Shown one piece after another: positions 34,247 through 46,400 of a DNA stretch of 64,000 nt. Source of the stretch: Pachypanchax playfairii (lineage: Eukaryota; Chordata; Actinopteri; Cyprinodontiformes; Aplocheilidae); the NCBI GenBank assembly GCA_006937955.1, contig SSNP01000001.1:11341260-11405259 (forward strand), in the 5' to 3' direction. The notes beneath the pieces were generated by a model that saw nothing but the letters and a program-made list of their open reading frames with translations, made no database searches and was not told the DNA's origin. Every line of letters starts with the position of its first letter. The stretch's first letter is position 1. The position numbers were made by a program, and so were the translations under genes.

Positions 34247-36635
34247 AGATTATAAATTACAATCTGATAATCTTAAATTTGTGTAAAAGAAATAAGGATT
34301 GTACCACGACGAGTATTTTAGAACTAATTTGTCCATCAGTTAAATTCTGATGCAGATCATGGCAGTGAATGTCATTTGGTTTTATATGATTCCAGTTAAA
34401 TGTTTTATTTTAAACCAAAATGCTGCTGATTTATAGTAAAATAAAACATCCAATAAAAACTGTTTCAGGTTTTGATCACTTGGGAATAAAAACTGGGATT
34501 TAAACTAACATGAGAAAACAACTAAAAGTCTTAAAAGTCACAAAAAGCGACTGGTTAACAGTGTGATTATTTATCTAAACAACTAACATGGAAAATAAAA
34601 TCATTTAGATGAAAGTTTAACACAAACCTGAGTCTTGAGTGCAGTTTTTTTTTAAAGAAAATACAAAATATAGATTTAAATGTTAAAGATAACAATTTAT
34701 CACTTAAATTTATAACATATACAGTAAATGGTGGAAAAAATCTGCATCAGTTCTGATGGTTGAAGGATGAAATGAGGAAGTTGTACAAACTCAATGAACA
34801 TGTAGTCATCATGTGATTCACTCAACACATACCAATGCTAATGCCCTGCCTGCACACATGTCCACCCCCCCTCAACACAATCAACCCCCCGGTCCTGCAG
34901 CCTTGTATGACATCAGACAAACAAACCACTCCCTGCTAGAGATCTGTCACAAATGCAAATGTTCCCATTACGATTCACTCAAATCAAATCTGAGCTAACT
35001 GAGTCATTATCATGTCAACAAGGAGGCAGAGGACAAACAACCTTTGAGAGGTTAATGTGAAACATGTTTGTGAAAAGACTTGAAGATGAAGGGGAGAAGA
35101 AGTTCACGTAAACAAGTCCAGGACTGTACAGCATGTGGTCACTGGAAGCAGCAGTTTTACTGTCTATGTATCTGAAACTCACACCAGATTTCGTTGCAGC
35201 AGAGACATTAAAAGCCTCACAGGAAGCTCATGTTACAAAAGTGTTTGGATTAACCAAAATACTTTAAAACTACCCTGCTAAGAGTTTTTTAGCCCCCCCC
35301 ACAGAAAGCTAATTCATGCATTAGTGCTGGGAAGGAGCCACCAAAGGGTTCCTGCACTTTAATAAACAGATAAATGAACTCTGTTAATTCAAACATTAGG
35401 AAACGTCTTTACATCCAATAAATTACCAAATGAACCAAATTTAAAAGATGCAAAAACAAGCAATGGTGCAAAACAGGATTTAAAATATGCAAAAATGATT
35501 AAAAACTGTGCAAAATGTGGGAAAAAACTGTAAAAATCAGAGGCTATGTGATTGTTAATGATTTCAAATTTTAAAACAGAAAACAGACTTGAAGTTAAAT
35601 ACAACATTAAAGACCCTTAAATTAATTACTCTGAAGAATTTGGATAAATAGATAAAAACTTAAAGGCATCAAATAATATTTGTCACACAGAAAACCCACA
35701 ACCAGTTTAACTTCAAATATAATATTTTAGATAAATAATTAGTAAAGAAGCAGTAGAAATTAAATGAAAAGCTTTAGCAGGAAGAAAGCCACACAAATCA
35801 GCTGTAATTTTCCACAAGTCAAAGTTTCCACTCTGGTAATTCAGTAATTTGATCGATAAATTAAAATTATGCATCAATGTTAATAGGATATTTTACTGTA
35901 AGGCAGCTCCTTCCTAGAAAAAAGGTTGTAAATGTTGGTAAAATATTTCAGCCTCAAAATGCAGGATGGAACATTTATTCAGCTGCCACAAGTTTGTTTT
36001 TTCTCCGGTACAAATACATGAATGAATAAAAGATTATCAGTTTAATTCAGATAATCACACAAATAAGTGTATAATGAATCTTCCATGCAGTGGACTAATG
36101 CTGACACACTTTTTAAACACTATTTTCTCTTAATGTAACTGTAACAATGATCCTAAAGCAAAACCAGGAAGTTTCTTTACCCCATATTATGATTTACACA
36201 GAAAACTAATCACATTCCATTCATTTTATTTACAGTTACAGTTTGATATTTGTTACTTATCTGTAACTTTATTTTTTATCCCACAGCATCAAATATGGTA
36301 TGAGCACTAGAAGTTGCAGCTCTGAGCATCACCAGATTTAATTAGGAGAACAAATGTAAGTGGTAAAATTAAACATAATTTACCAAGTGTTTAGTAGTGG
36401 AAGTAAAAAGAGAAAAAATACAGAAACATGTTCTAAAAAATACAAAAAACATTTTAAAAGTTCCAGGAGCTTCCCAAAATCTGATGGAGTAAAAATCCGA
36501 TTTTTACATTTTTAGTAATCTTGTTACCAACAGACGAATTTAAAACCAAACGCATATTAGGGCTTTTTTTCTTGCAAATATTAGGCTACCACTTTGAGAG
36601 AAAGAAACATGACGGGATTTATCTGGTTTAAGGGG
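34247..36635. other. AT-rich region upstream of nanog
   Basis: About 2.4 kb, strongly AT-rich. No gene, RNA or clear repeat could be identified. Enhancer content cannot be judged from sequence alone. Confidence 0.4.
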
Positions 36636-36683
36636 ATTGGCTGAAGTACAAGCCCCGCCCACTCGAACACCGGCGCTTATAAA
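36636..36683 (+). promoter_or_regulatory. Candidate nanog core promoter (CCAAT, GC box, TATA)
   Basis: An inverted CCAAT box (ATTGG, 36636-36640), a GC box (CCCCGCCCAC, 36653-36662) and a TATA element (TTATAAA, 36677-36683) are spaced as in a standard pol II promoter. The TATA element is 144 bp before the nanog ATG, predicting a 5' UTR of about 110 nt. Confidence 0.65.
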
Positions 36684-36826
36684 CACGCAGGTAATGAAAC
36701 GGAACGCAGACTGCAGTTGGGACTCCAGGTTTCTTGGATTACAAAGATTTCTGAGCGCCATGTTGTTGTTTTTAATGATTTTTTAATGTTTTTTAAGTAC
36801 GTTTAACAGAAACAGTTTAACAGAAA

Positions 36827-39579
36827 ATGGCAGAGTGGAAAAAGCACGTGAGTTACAATTACAATCAGTATCAAGGCTACAGCTTTGTGTGCCAGACTAC
36901 ACAGAACCAGGACCAGAACCCGAGCATCTGGAGCGACACTGGGGTCACGGACTATAATTCAGAAGCAACACCGACCTACACGACAGCTGCGAACACCGCG
37001 TCTCCACCTGGCAGCCCGGACACCTGTAACCCCGTCAGCGGGCAGCAGTGTTACCGAGGCTCGGGGCTTGTTTATGTTAGTAACACTCACACAGGCCGTC
37101 TGCTGCTGGCTGGACCCTACCGGACTGAAGATGTGGGGGAACAGGTCAGATGGACCAGACGGGATTCAGCGGCCGCCAGTGACTCTGACGCGCACACCTC
37201 ACCAGGTAGCTAGCATCAGCACGTAAACAACAACCTGTGAAGCAACTTACATAAAGTCAATTAAACAAAAGAAGGTTTCAAACTTACAATTCCTCAGATA
37301 GTTTTCAGAAGTTCTTTTGGTCCGTTTTTACCATGAGGTGCGTCTTGGTTTTAAAATGGTTCCAAAAATCCCGCCAGGCTTCACGTGAAACCAATATGGC
37401 GGAGTCTAGTGACGGAACCGGAGTTTTAATGTCCCTGCACGACTTATTTACTCAGACTCTGTTGGTGTTTTTATTTTTATAAAATGTTTAAACATTCATC
37501 TTGTATAGCTATGCAGTCTTGTGCAAAAGTTTTAGGCAGTGCAAAAAATCTGAATGAAGTCCCTATTTGCTGTGAGCAGCTGCAAAAAACAACATCACGT
37601 GCATCCAGTTTGTGAAGGAAGTCAGTCACTACATTGAGACATAGCTACAAATCTTCAGTCTGTTCATATTCTCATCATCACAACATCCTGGTAAATTATA
37701 ACTGCAGCAATATTTACACGTTTGTCTCATCAGAACAGTTGAAACTGATTCACATTTTTCAACTGGATAAATCTAAAAAAAATTTATACTTGTATAACAA
37801 TTTATACTTGTGAAATCATTTTATTATGCAACCTTTTGTCACACTTGTCTAAAACCTTTGCTTCGTACTGTATAATGATTCTAAACATTTTGCTAAATAT
37901 TTTCTTCTGGTTTTTTGGGCCGTACTATTCCCAGATAGCTGGGAGTAATTGAAAATGCTCACATACATATGTGTAACTCACTGTTTCTAAATGTAAAACT
38001 CTTGTTTAGATTCCTGGAGTTCCAGCAGCAGTCGTGAGGTGAGCTTCCCCCAACCCGACCCGTCTACCTGGACTGAGAAACACATGGAAGGGGTCATGAT
38101 GGGCAGGAGCCCCGACTCCACTGAGGGTGTTTCCAGCTCCCTTATGGACCAGCCATCAAACTCGGTTGTGACTCAGAACGTGGGCCACCCGACCCCTTCA
38201 GACGTGCCCTTACATGACTCAAAAAAATGCAACACCACTTTAAATAACCCTCAAACGAAGGCTCGCGTCGCTTTCACAGAGAGTCAGATGAATGCTCTTG
38301 TCCATCGCTTCAGTATTCAGAGGTACCTCACTCCAGCTGAGATGAAGGACTTGGCAGAAAAAACTGGATTGACTTATAAACAGGTGAGAAATACAATTAC
38401 TTACTACAAAAACTAATTAAACTGAGTTATTGCAGACAGTACTGAACAGCTGGGATCTCGTTCATCTTGACTTGTAGGTGAAAACCTGGTTTCAGAACCG
38501 GAGAATGAAGCTCAGGAGACATCAGAAAGACAACAGCTGGGTGTTGGAGCGCTACGCTCACAATAAGAGTGTCACATATCATGGACCTGCATTCAATAGC
38601 ATGGTTCAACATGTAAGTTAAACATGTGTTTTCATACTGAGCCCCTCAGGGGACATGGTATGAAAAAAAGTTTAAAGTCAGAAAAAAAAATTGTCGTTAT
38701 CCTGAGAAAGTTTTGCAATATTTCGAGAAAAATTTGAAAAGCTTGTACTTCCTGTATTCCAGGTCTTGTGCGAAAACAAGGGGGAACGGAATATTTCAGG
38801 ATGCTGAGAAATCCTCTTCCCCCTTTAACTTTGTCTGTCTGTCCGTCCGTCCATCTACATATATAAAGTAATATAAAAACATGGCAGCCTAAACAAACAA
38901 GATGTTAAAGAAAATAGTGTTTGGTGGATGATAATCATTTCAATTGAAATTCAAAAATGTTTTTTAATCCCAGTGAAATTAATCATTGTTGTAGCTCAGA
39001 CTAATTAAGTCTAACCGCCAGGTTTTAGTGTACATGAATACCGAGAGACTTGATTCTCACGGCGAGTAAAAAAAAATGTTTCAGGGGAACATATTTTCGC
39101 ACGAGACCTGGAATACAGGAAGTACAAGCTTTTCAAAACTCTCAGGACAATGCAAAATGTTTTTTTTCTGACCTTAATCTTTTTTTCATACCATGTCCCC
39201 TGATGGGCTTCATAGTTTTCATGCTACTTTGTGTGAGGCATTTAAATTAGACACTAATTTTAGTTTTCTACTTGAGTTTCAGTATCCAGGAGAAGGGCTT
39301 CCTCATTACAACCAGAACATGATGGAGGCGGCTTTCAAGAAGGCTCCACAGAACATGGCTTACTACTTCGCTACTGTAGGCAGTGCAACCGGTGGTTACC
39401 CGACCTGGTCCCCTAATCCATCACAAGCTGCAGCCCCCCGTGCAGTCGGCTGGTCCATGACACCGGACTTTAACACCAATAAATTTGTGCATAATTCCAA
39501 CTTTGAAAACAGAGATGAGGAGCTTGTGGGCAGTCAAAACAAATTAAATTCCCCCGTGTTGCACGATGTTAATGAGTAG
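36827..39579 (+). CDS. nanog: Nanog homeobox transcription factor, 4 exons, 394 aa
   Basis: In fish, maternal Nanog works with Pou5f3 and SoxB1 to activate the zygotic genome and is needed for extra-embryonic lineage and germ-cell programmes. Exons 36827-37205, 38010-38383, 38478-38612 and 39283-39579 join in phase (395 codons including stop). The N terminus is MAEWKKHVSYNYNQYQGYSF, a Tyr/Gln-rich start typical of teleost Nanog, followed by SPDSWSSSSSREVSFPQPDP. The homeodomain (about residues 208-267) runs from TKARVAFTESQMNALVHRF through YLTPAEMKDLAEKTGLTYKQ to VKTWFQNRRMKLRRHQK, with the helix-3 residues W, F, N and R in place; an intron splits it just before VKTWF. A mammal-type tryptophan repeat is absent, as in other fish. 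The C-terminal exon is rich in Tyr, Ser, Pro and Asn. Intron 1 holds a Tc1-like MITE and intron 3 a foldback element. Confidence 0.95.
37514..37870. mobile_element. Tc1-like MITE, second copy (reverse of 31241-31708)
   Basis: Begins CAGTCTTGTGCAAAAGTTTT and ends CTTTGCTTCGTACTG followed by TA. Interior blocks (GCAGCAATATTTACACGTTT, TTTTTCAACTGGATAAATC) are the complement of those in 31241-31708, so it lies in opposite orientation. In nanog intron 1. Confidence 0.8.
38641..39208. mobile_element. Foldback element with about 150-bp inverted arms in nanog intron 3
   Basis: The left arm starts GCCCCTCAGGGGACATGGTA and contains GCTTGTACTTCCTGTATTCC and AGGTCTTGTGCGAAAA. The right arm is the inverse and ends CCATGTCCCCTGATGGGC. 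Arms correspond over roughly 38641-38780 and 39085-39208 with small gaps. TTCATA occurs just outside on both sides. The intron RNA could fold into a long hairpin between nanog exons 3 and 4. Confidence 0.85.
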
Positions 39580-39973
39580 GTGAATCGTTTTAAGATTTTG
39601 ATTTCTGTTTGTAAACTGAGGTCTTTTACTCAGGACGTGTTTTATTATTCAGATACAGCTGTTTGTTGTTGGGAGTAATGTTTATAACTCTGAGAAGCAC
39701 TCGGCATCGCTTAAATTTTGTTTCAGACAAAATTTTACAGTCATGATCGAACAAGGTTTGGGTAACCAGATTTTTTTTTTCTATGCTGGTCCCATTATGT
39801 CATACAGTTTAAGGTTTGTTTAAACCCTGTGAAGAATTTTTGCTTTTTTTAAATATCTGTAAAGTGAAATAACTGATCTCAGTTAATTAAAAGCTCAAGT
39901 GGCAACAATGTTTTTCATATATTCTTTTATAAATACAGATGTTTTGGTCTCTTTAGCTACAAAAAAGATTTAA

Positions 39974-39979
39974 AATAAA
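39974..39979 (+). terminator. Candidate nanog polyadenylation signal
   Basis: AATAAA about 395 nt past the nanog stop codon, followed by a T-rich stretch. Confidence 0.5.
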
Positions 39980-40317
39980 ATCAACAGTTTTATTAAAAAG
40001 CATTTTATTGAAAAGACTATTTACAATCAGAATACATGGGTTATTTTGCTCCCATCACCAGCATGTTGCAGAAACAAACAACTTTCACCCACTGAAGGAG
40101 TTTCAGATTTAAAGACAAGGTTCTGGACAGGTTAATGCTATAAATAACACTTTGTATTGCTGCAGTAATTTTTCATTTAATCCCACTTCTTCATAAACAT
40201 TTTAAATGATGCAGCGATCTGCATGATATCATTGAAACTTCATCTGTGAGGAATCGTCTCTTTGCAAAAAAAAAAAAAAACTTGGATCAGCAATAACCCA
40301 CCACAACGTACCCCGAG

Positions 40318-40323
40318 TTTATT
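40318..40323 (-). terminator. Candidate tm9sf1 polyadenylation signal
   Basis: TTTATT on the plus strand (AATAAA on the minus strand), 107 nt past the tm9sf1 stop codon. Confidence 0.5.
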
Positions 40324-40429
40324 ACATCTCTTAATGTAAAGTTCCATGTTTCTTCCTCTATTTAAGCAACAGAGGTGATTTAAAACTGTCCGTGTGTTTG
40401 ATGGAGACGACTGGAGCTGTTTATCATGT

Positions 40430-43400
40430 TTAATCCATCTTGAGGCTTCGGTAGATGTAACGAATAAACGCCAGCGAGGCCCAGAACGACACGCTGCCCA
40501 GCATCAAGGAGAAGACCAGCGCAGTCAGCAGAGAGTATCCAAAAAACTCTGTGCTTTGCACCGCGCCGCTCATAGAAGACCGGTTCCGGTAGTAGAAAAC
40601 CGAGTAGACGAAAATGAAGAGGCCTGTAGATCCGGTGCTCAGCACGCTTCGCCACCACCATCGGTAGTCCTCGCCCGACAGGAGGAAGTAAGTCAGAGCC
40701 ACAGAGATGCAGGCGCCAACGGAGAGAAGGATGGCGTAGACGCACAGCAGGATCCCGTACAGGGTGTAGTGTTCTCTTCCCCAAACGGTGGCGAAAATGT
40801 AGTACAGCTCCACAGAGATGGCGCTGAGAGACGAGAACATTGTGACTCTTCAGCGGTCTGATGAAACATCTCAAATTTAGTTCTTTGCTTACCTGAAGGG
40901 CAGGAAGCCACCGATGGCCATGTGCACAACCACGTGCTTGTACCAGGGTTGAGTAGGGATCTGCCGCGGGATATTACGGGTGCGGCACGGCGCCTGGAAA
41001 CTGCCGGCTCGGTTCTTTCCCACGATACCGCCAATGACAGAGAGAGGGAAGCCCACCAGAATCCAGGCGCCCAGCAGGAGCAGGACGGTGGTGGCTGGCA
41101 GAGCCTGAGTGGAGCCGCTCCACCAGTGGACGGAGTTCACCACACTCCATGTGATGAACAGAGGAGCTGAAGGAAACAGTTAACAATCAGTATATGTTAC
41201 AGCACTAGACATAACCTTTCTAAACATCTTTATGCTTAGTGTGAAGACTTTGATCAAGATCTCTGATGAGTTTGAATCATTCTCTAATAAAAATAGACTG
41301 AGTAGATTAACTGCAGAACAAAACATGAGACAAAAATCCCATTCAAGGATCTACTTCACATCCAACACAGAATTAATACTATTCTACAAATATCTAAGTA
41401 ATTATAAGAAGAATATCCAAACATGAAGTGAGATGCTAAAAAGAAAAAGGTGAGAAACTCCAGTTTTAAGGGTCTTTCAGCAGATTTCAGCCTTCTGATG
41501 GTATTTCAAACATTTCTGGACTGGTAAATTTAAATAAAATGGCATTTAAAACAAATTCTTTGGATGCCAAACACAGCTGTATTCAGGAGTGCAGTGTGTG
41601 GGGGGGTGTCTGCCCCCCCCAGATTCTGATTGACCCTGATCCCCCCCCCCACTTATAAGGCAAAAGAGGAAAAAAAACAGACATTAAGCGCTTGAAGCTC
41701 CTATTACCAATAACATTGAATGCATCACAATATAGCCCAACACAGAGCAGCATTTCTGCCAACTTTGTTGCTATTTCTAATGACTTTTAAGACCCCCTTT
41801 GTGACTTCTTTCCCCAAAAAGTGCCTAGTGACAATTCTGTCCTGCATTAGATACTTTATGTAGAGCTTTGTCACTGATATTTCCTGTAGATTGGAGACCC
41901 GTGAACGTTCAGAATTTATGGTGAGATCAATAACGTAAAACTTATTACAAAAACACAGAAAATAATACTATAAGCCATACATTTAATTATTGGTGGTTGA
42001 TAAACAACATTCGCCACATATTAAATATGGTTTACTTATTTTTACACAAAAGTACTAAAAATAAACAAAAAAATGTTAACTATTAAATTTCTTAATCTCT
42101 CAAACTACGCAGGTGGCAATAAAATCAGAGTTCGAATGGTCGGTACTTGTTTCATCACAACTCCTTTGTTAGTTAGTATTCGGCAGCTCCCGCAGTTGAA
42201 ACCACGCCTAGCATGCTGCTAGCTAAAAACTGTAGCATAACGGAGCAAACAGGAAGAGAGTACGTCTGCTGTTGCCATGTGCAGCGGGGCAGGAAACAGT
42301 ATACCTTGCTCTCATTGGCTAGTTTGTTAGCCAATCTGAGTCCAGCAAATTTGAATTATGAACATGAAAAAAACTGCTGCCTGAAGCCTGGCGTTTCCTT
42401 AAAAAACTCTGAAAACAAAAAAGGATTTTTGTACCAAAAGATAAAAGCAGCTGCTGAGAAAACAGGAAGCTCACCTGAGAAGAGAGAAGACGTGAGTATG
42501 ATGTTCCAAACCCAGCGCTTGCCGTTGATCTGTGTGTAGAAACTGCATGAGACGTAACCCGACACGCAGCTGGTCAGAGCGTACAGGACGATCGCTGCTG
42601 AGTTGATGGCGCCATGGCGGTGGACGTTAAACATTCCCAGCAAAGCCATGATGATGATGGCTGAAAGAGGAAGAATCAAGTCAGACTTAATCATGGTCAC
42701 TGATTAAGTTTTACAATTTCACAGATTTTACAGAGGAAAATGTTTTTATTTTTTACTAGTTTTATTTAATATTACATGTAACTAGTAGGGATGTTCAGAT
42801 CGGATCACATGATCGGAAATCAGGCGAACACGTAGTTTCAGATTAGATCAGAATCAGACGATACCTCCCGATCAGGACTCGGAAATATATGTATATATCT
42901 TTTTATTATTTTTTTAACCCATTTATAGTTATGCAGTGGCACCACACAAACAGCAAGACAGCATGACATCACTTTGTTGCAGAGACGCTATTGGTTAGAG
43001 ACAAAGTAGAACATGGAAGTAGCCTGAAGCGGAAAGTACAAGTATGTCTGTGGTCTGATCTTTTTTTATTATTATTTTTTAATGTATTATAGAAGTATCG
43101 GATCGGGACTCGGTATCAGTAGATACTCAAGATCAAATAACTCAGACTCAGAAAAAAAAAACTTGATCAGGACATCCCTAATAAACAGTATATTCCTTAT
43201 TCATTTCAGATTGTTTGCAACTGATTATTGTTGTTGTGTAACTTTGGGAAAGTGAATTTAATCACAGTTACTCTTCCATTTGTAACATGACGTGTCATGA
43301 TCCGTCTGTGTGTCAGTATCATCATAGTAGCACTAAATGTAGCCTGTCAGCTGGTTTCACTCCCTCCAGTCTTTTTTTGTATTCATAATTAGGGATGTAA

Positions 43401-46400
43401 CGATATACCGATGTATTGATGTATCGCGATACAGGGAGCAATATCGTATCGTAAGGTCCAATATCTATAATATTGATACAGTAAACGTGTTGTACTGACC
43501 ACCACAAGGCGGGACAACATGCGCTCTAACATTGTATAAAAAAAAAAGACTCTGAACTGATGTGAAAGCGAATCAGTGGCTTTGTATCTGCAGTATATAT
43601 TACTGTGATGAGCAACTATTAAAAATACATGAAGCTTTATTAAATAATTCTTATTACATTTCTAAGTAAGAAATTTATATTGTGGCATATTATTTTTGCT
43701 AATAAAATACTACAAACTGATGTAAAAGTGAATGAGTGAGAGAGTTTTGTTGAAAATGCAAAACAAAGAAAGGTTTTAATGTATCGTAACATGTATCGTA
43801 TCGTGAGCAGAGTATCGTGATACGTATCATGAGACAGTGTATCGTTACAGCCCAATTCACAGTTATATAAAGAAGTTATTTGTTTCATGAGGAGGCTCAC
43901 TGCATCTCTCTTCTGCAGAATAAAGACCATTTAATTATCAGTCATCCTGTTTGTGCCTTTGATAAGACTTTTTTCCACCACAGCAGATCTTGTACGTCTG
44001 CTTTCAGCATTGAAGGCTCACCTGTAGCAAGCGTGAGGAACTGAGCTCCAACTCCCAGCACGGCACACAGCAGGCTTTTGAAAGGAGGGAATCTGAACAC
44101 GTCAGTGTGGATGATTTTCCAGCCGTTGTCTCCTTGATCCAAGTCATCGCAGCCGCCTTCCTCTTCAACATTATACCTACACGGATAACAAGGTAGATCA
44201 ACTCACAGGGTCAGAGGATGGAGACCTTTGAGTCTGCATCACAGACACAGAGAAGCTCTTTATTCTCAGGATTCATTCATTTCTGCTATAATCAAAAACT
44301 CTTTGGATAAACGTTCAAACCCTTTTCCATCTTACTGCACAATGTTTAGTTACCAGCAGTGATGCCAGTAACGCGGTCCTTAGTAGCAAGTTACTCTGAA
44401 TATGATCACCTTTTCTATAACGACTAATCGAAGGCATTACTATTTCCATACCAGTAATCAAATTAAAGTTGGCTGTTTAAGCCACTGTATATTACTATTT
44501 TTGATATGTTCTTAAGCAAAAAGATATACACTCACCTAAATGATTATTAGGAACACCATACTAATACGGTGTTTGACCCCCTTTTGCCTTCAGAACTGCC
44601 TTAATTCTACGTGGCATTGATTCAAAAAGGTGCTGAAAGCATTCTTTAGAAATGTTGGTCCATATTGATAGGATAGCATCTTGCAGTTGATGGAGATTTG
44701 TGGGACGCACATCCAGGGCACGAAGCTCCTGTTCCACCACATCCCAAAGATGTTCTATCAGGTGGAGATCTGGTGACTGTGGGGGCCGTTGTAGTACAGT
44801 GAACTCATTGTCATGTTCAAGAAACCAATTTGAAATGATTCGAGCTTTATGACATGGTGCATTATCCTGCTGGAAGTAGCCATCAGAGGACGGGTACATG
44901 GTGGTCATGAAGGGATGGACATGGTCAGAAACAATGCTCAGGTAGTCCGTGGTATTTAAATGATGCCCAATTGGCCCTAAGGGGCCTAAAGTGTGCCAAG
45001 AAAACATCCCCCACACCATGACACCACCACCACCAGCCTGCACAGTGGTAACAAGGCATGATGGAGCCATGTTCTCATTCTGTTTACACCAAATTCTGAC
45101 TCTACCATTTGAATGTCTCAACAGAAATCGAGACTCATCAGACCGGGAAACATTTTTCCAGTCTTCAACTGTCCAATCTTGATGAGCTCGTGCAAATTGT
45201 ATCCTCTTTTTCCTATTTGTAGTGGAGATGAGTGGTACTCGGTGGGGTCTTCTGCTTGTTGTAGCCCATCCGCCTCAAGGTTGTGCATGTTGTGGCTTCA
45301 CAAATGCTTTGCTGCATTCCTCGGTTGTAATGAGTGGTTATTTCAGTCAAAGTTGTTCTTCTATCAGCTCGAATCAGTCGGTCCATTCTCCTCTGACCTC
45401 TAGCATCAACAAGACATTTTCGCCCACAGGACTGCTGCATACTGGATGATTTTCCCTTTTCACATCATTCTTTGTAAACCCTAGAAATGGTTGTGTGTGA
45501 AAATCCCTGTAAATGAGCAGATTGTGAAATACTCAGACCGACCCGTCCGACACCAACAACCATGCCACGCTCAAAATTCCTTAAATCAGGAGTTCAGGGG
45601 ATTGTCTTGACCAGGACCACACCCCTAAATGCATTCAAGCAACTGCCATGTGATTGGTTGATTAGATAATTGCATTAAGGAGAAATTGACCAGGTGTTCC
45701 GAATAATCCTCTGAGTGTATGTGGTTTCCTTTTATGTCTTGGGGAGAGAGAAATGCATACGTGTTGTGAAACGTCATGTATGCGACACCTTCACCTACCA
45801 AGCAGCCAACGTAAACAACAACAATGGAGAAGGGAGAGAGATGAGCGATTTCTAGCTGGAAATATAGTCACTATTTTGGGTTTATATCAGCTAAAGACAA
45901 TGTAAAGGTTTGTTGTATGGCCTACTCTGTGCTATTAAAAAGTGTTATCTAATGTCAAAAACACTATGCCAAACTTAAAAGAAACATTTGGAATCGAAGC
46001 ACAGCACAGTCAAACTTACTGAGAGAGTCCCACCAGCACCCCCTGGTGGATCACAAAAGACTGTCTTTGTTTTATTTTCATACAAGTGTGGATTTCATTC
46101 AGGAAATATGTTTTAAGTGCAAATTAAAATGTCAGGAGACACATTGTTGACATTACTGTTAAAATGCACTTCCAATAAACTATATACAGTGAAACCCCGC
46201 CCTGCAGACACCCCTGGGGAATGGACACCTCTGTCCAGCAGACAACAGACCAAGCATTTTTACTACTTATATAAGCCCCCTGGAGCGGACACCACATTGT
46301 TCAGGACAAGGACACCTTTTGTCCGCCCAAAAAATAAAACCGGTGAAAATTCACCCCACTAATGGACAGTGATCACAGATAGATGCCGATGCTCCTGCAG

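Larger units (their letters stand above)
39580..40429. other. Convergent 3' regions of nanog and tm9sf1
   Basis: 850 bp between the two stop codons. Contains the nanog and tm9sf1 3' UTRs, several AATAAA signals on each strand and no other feature. Confidence 0.5.

Noticed and set aside
40430..40840. tm9sf1 last exon starting at an internal Met (MFSSLSAIS)
   Set aside because: An in-frame stop lies just upstream, and splicing at CTCTCAG|CGCC gives the family sequence FLPFSAISVELYY in phase with the previous exon.
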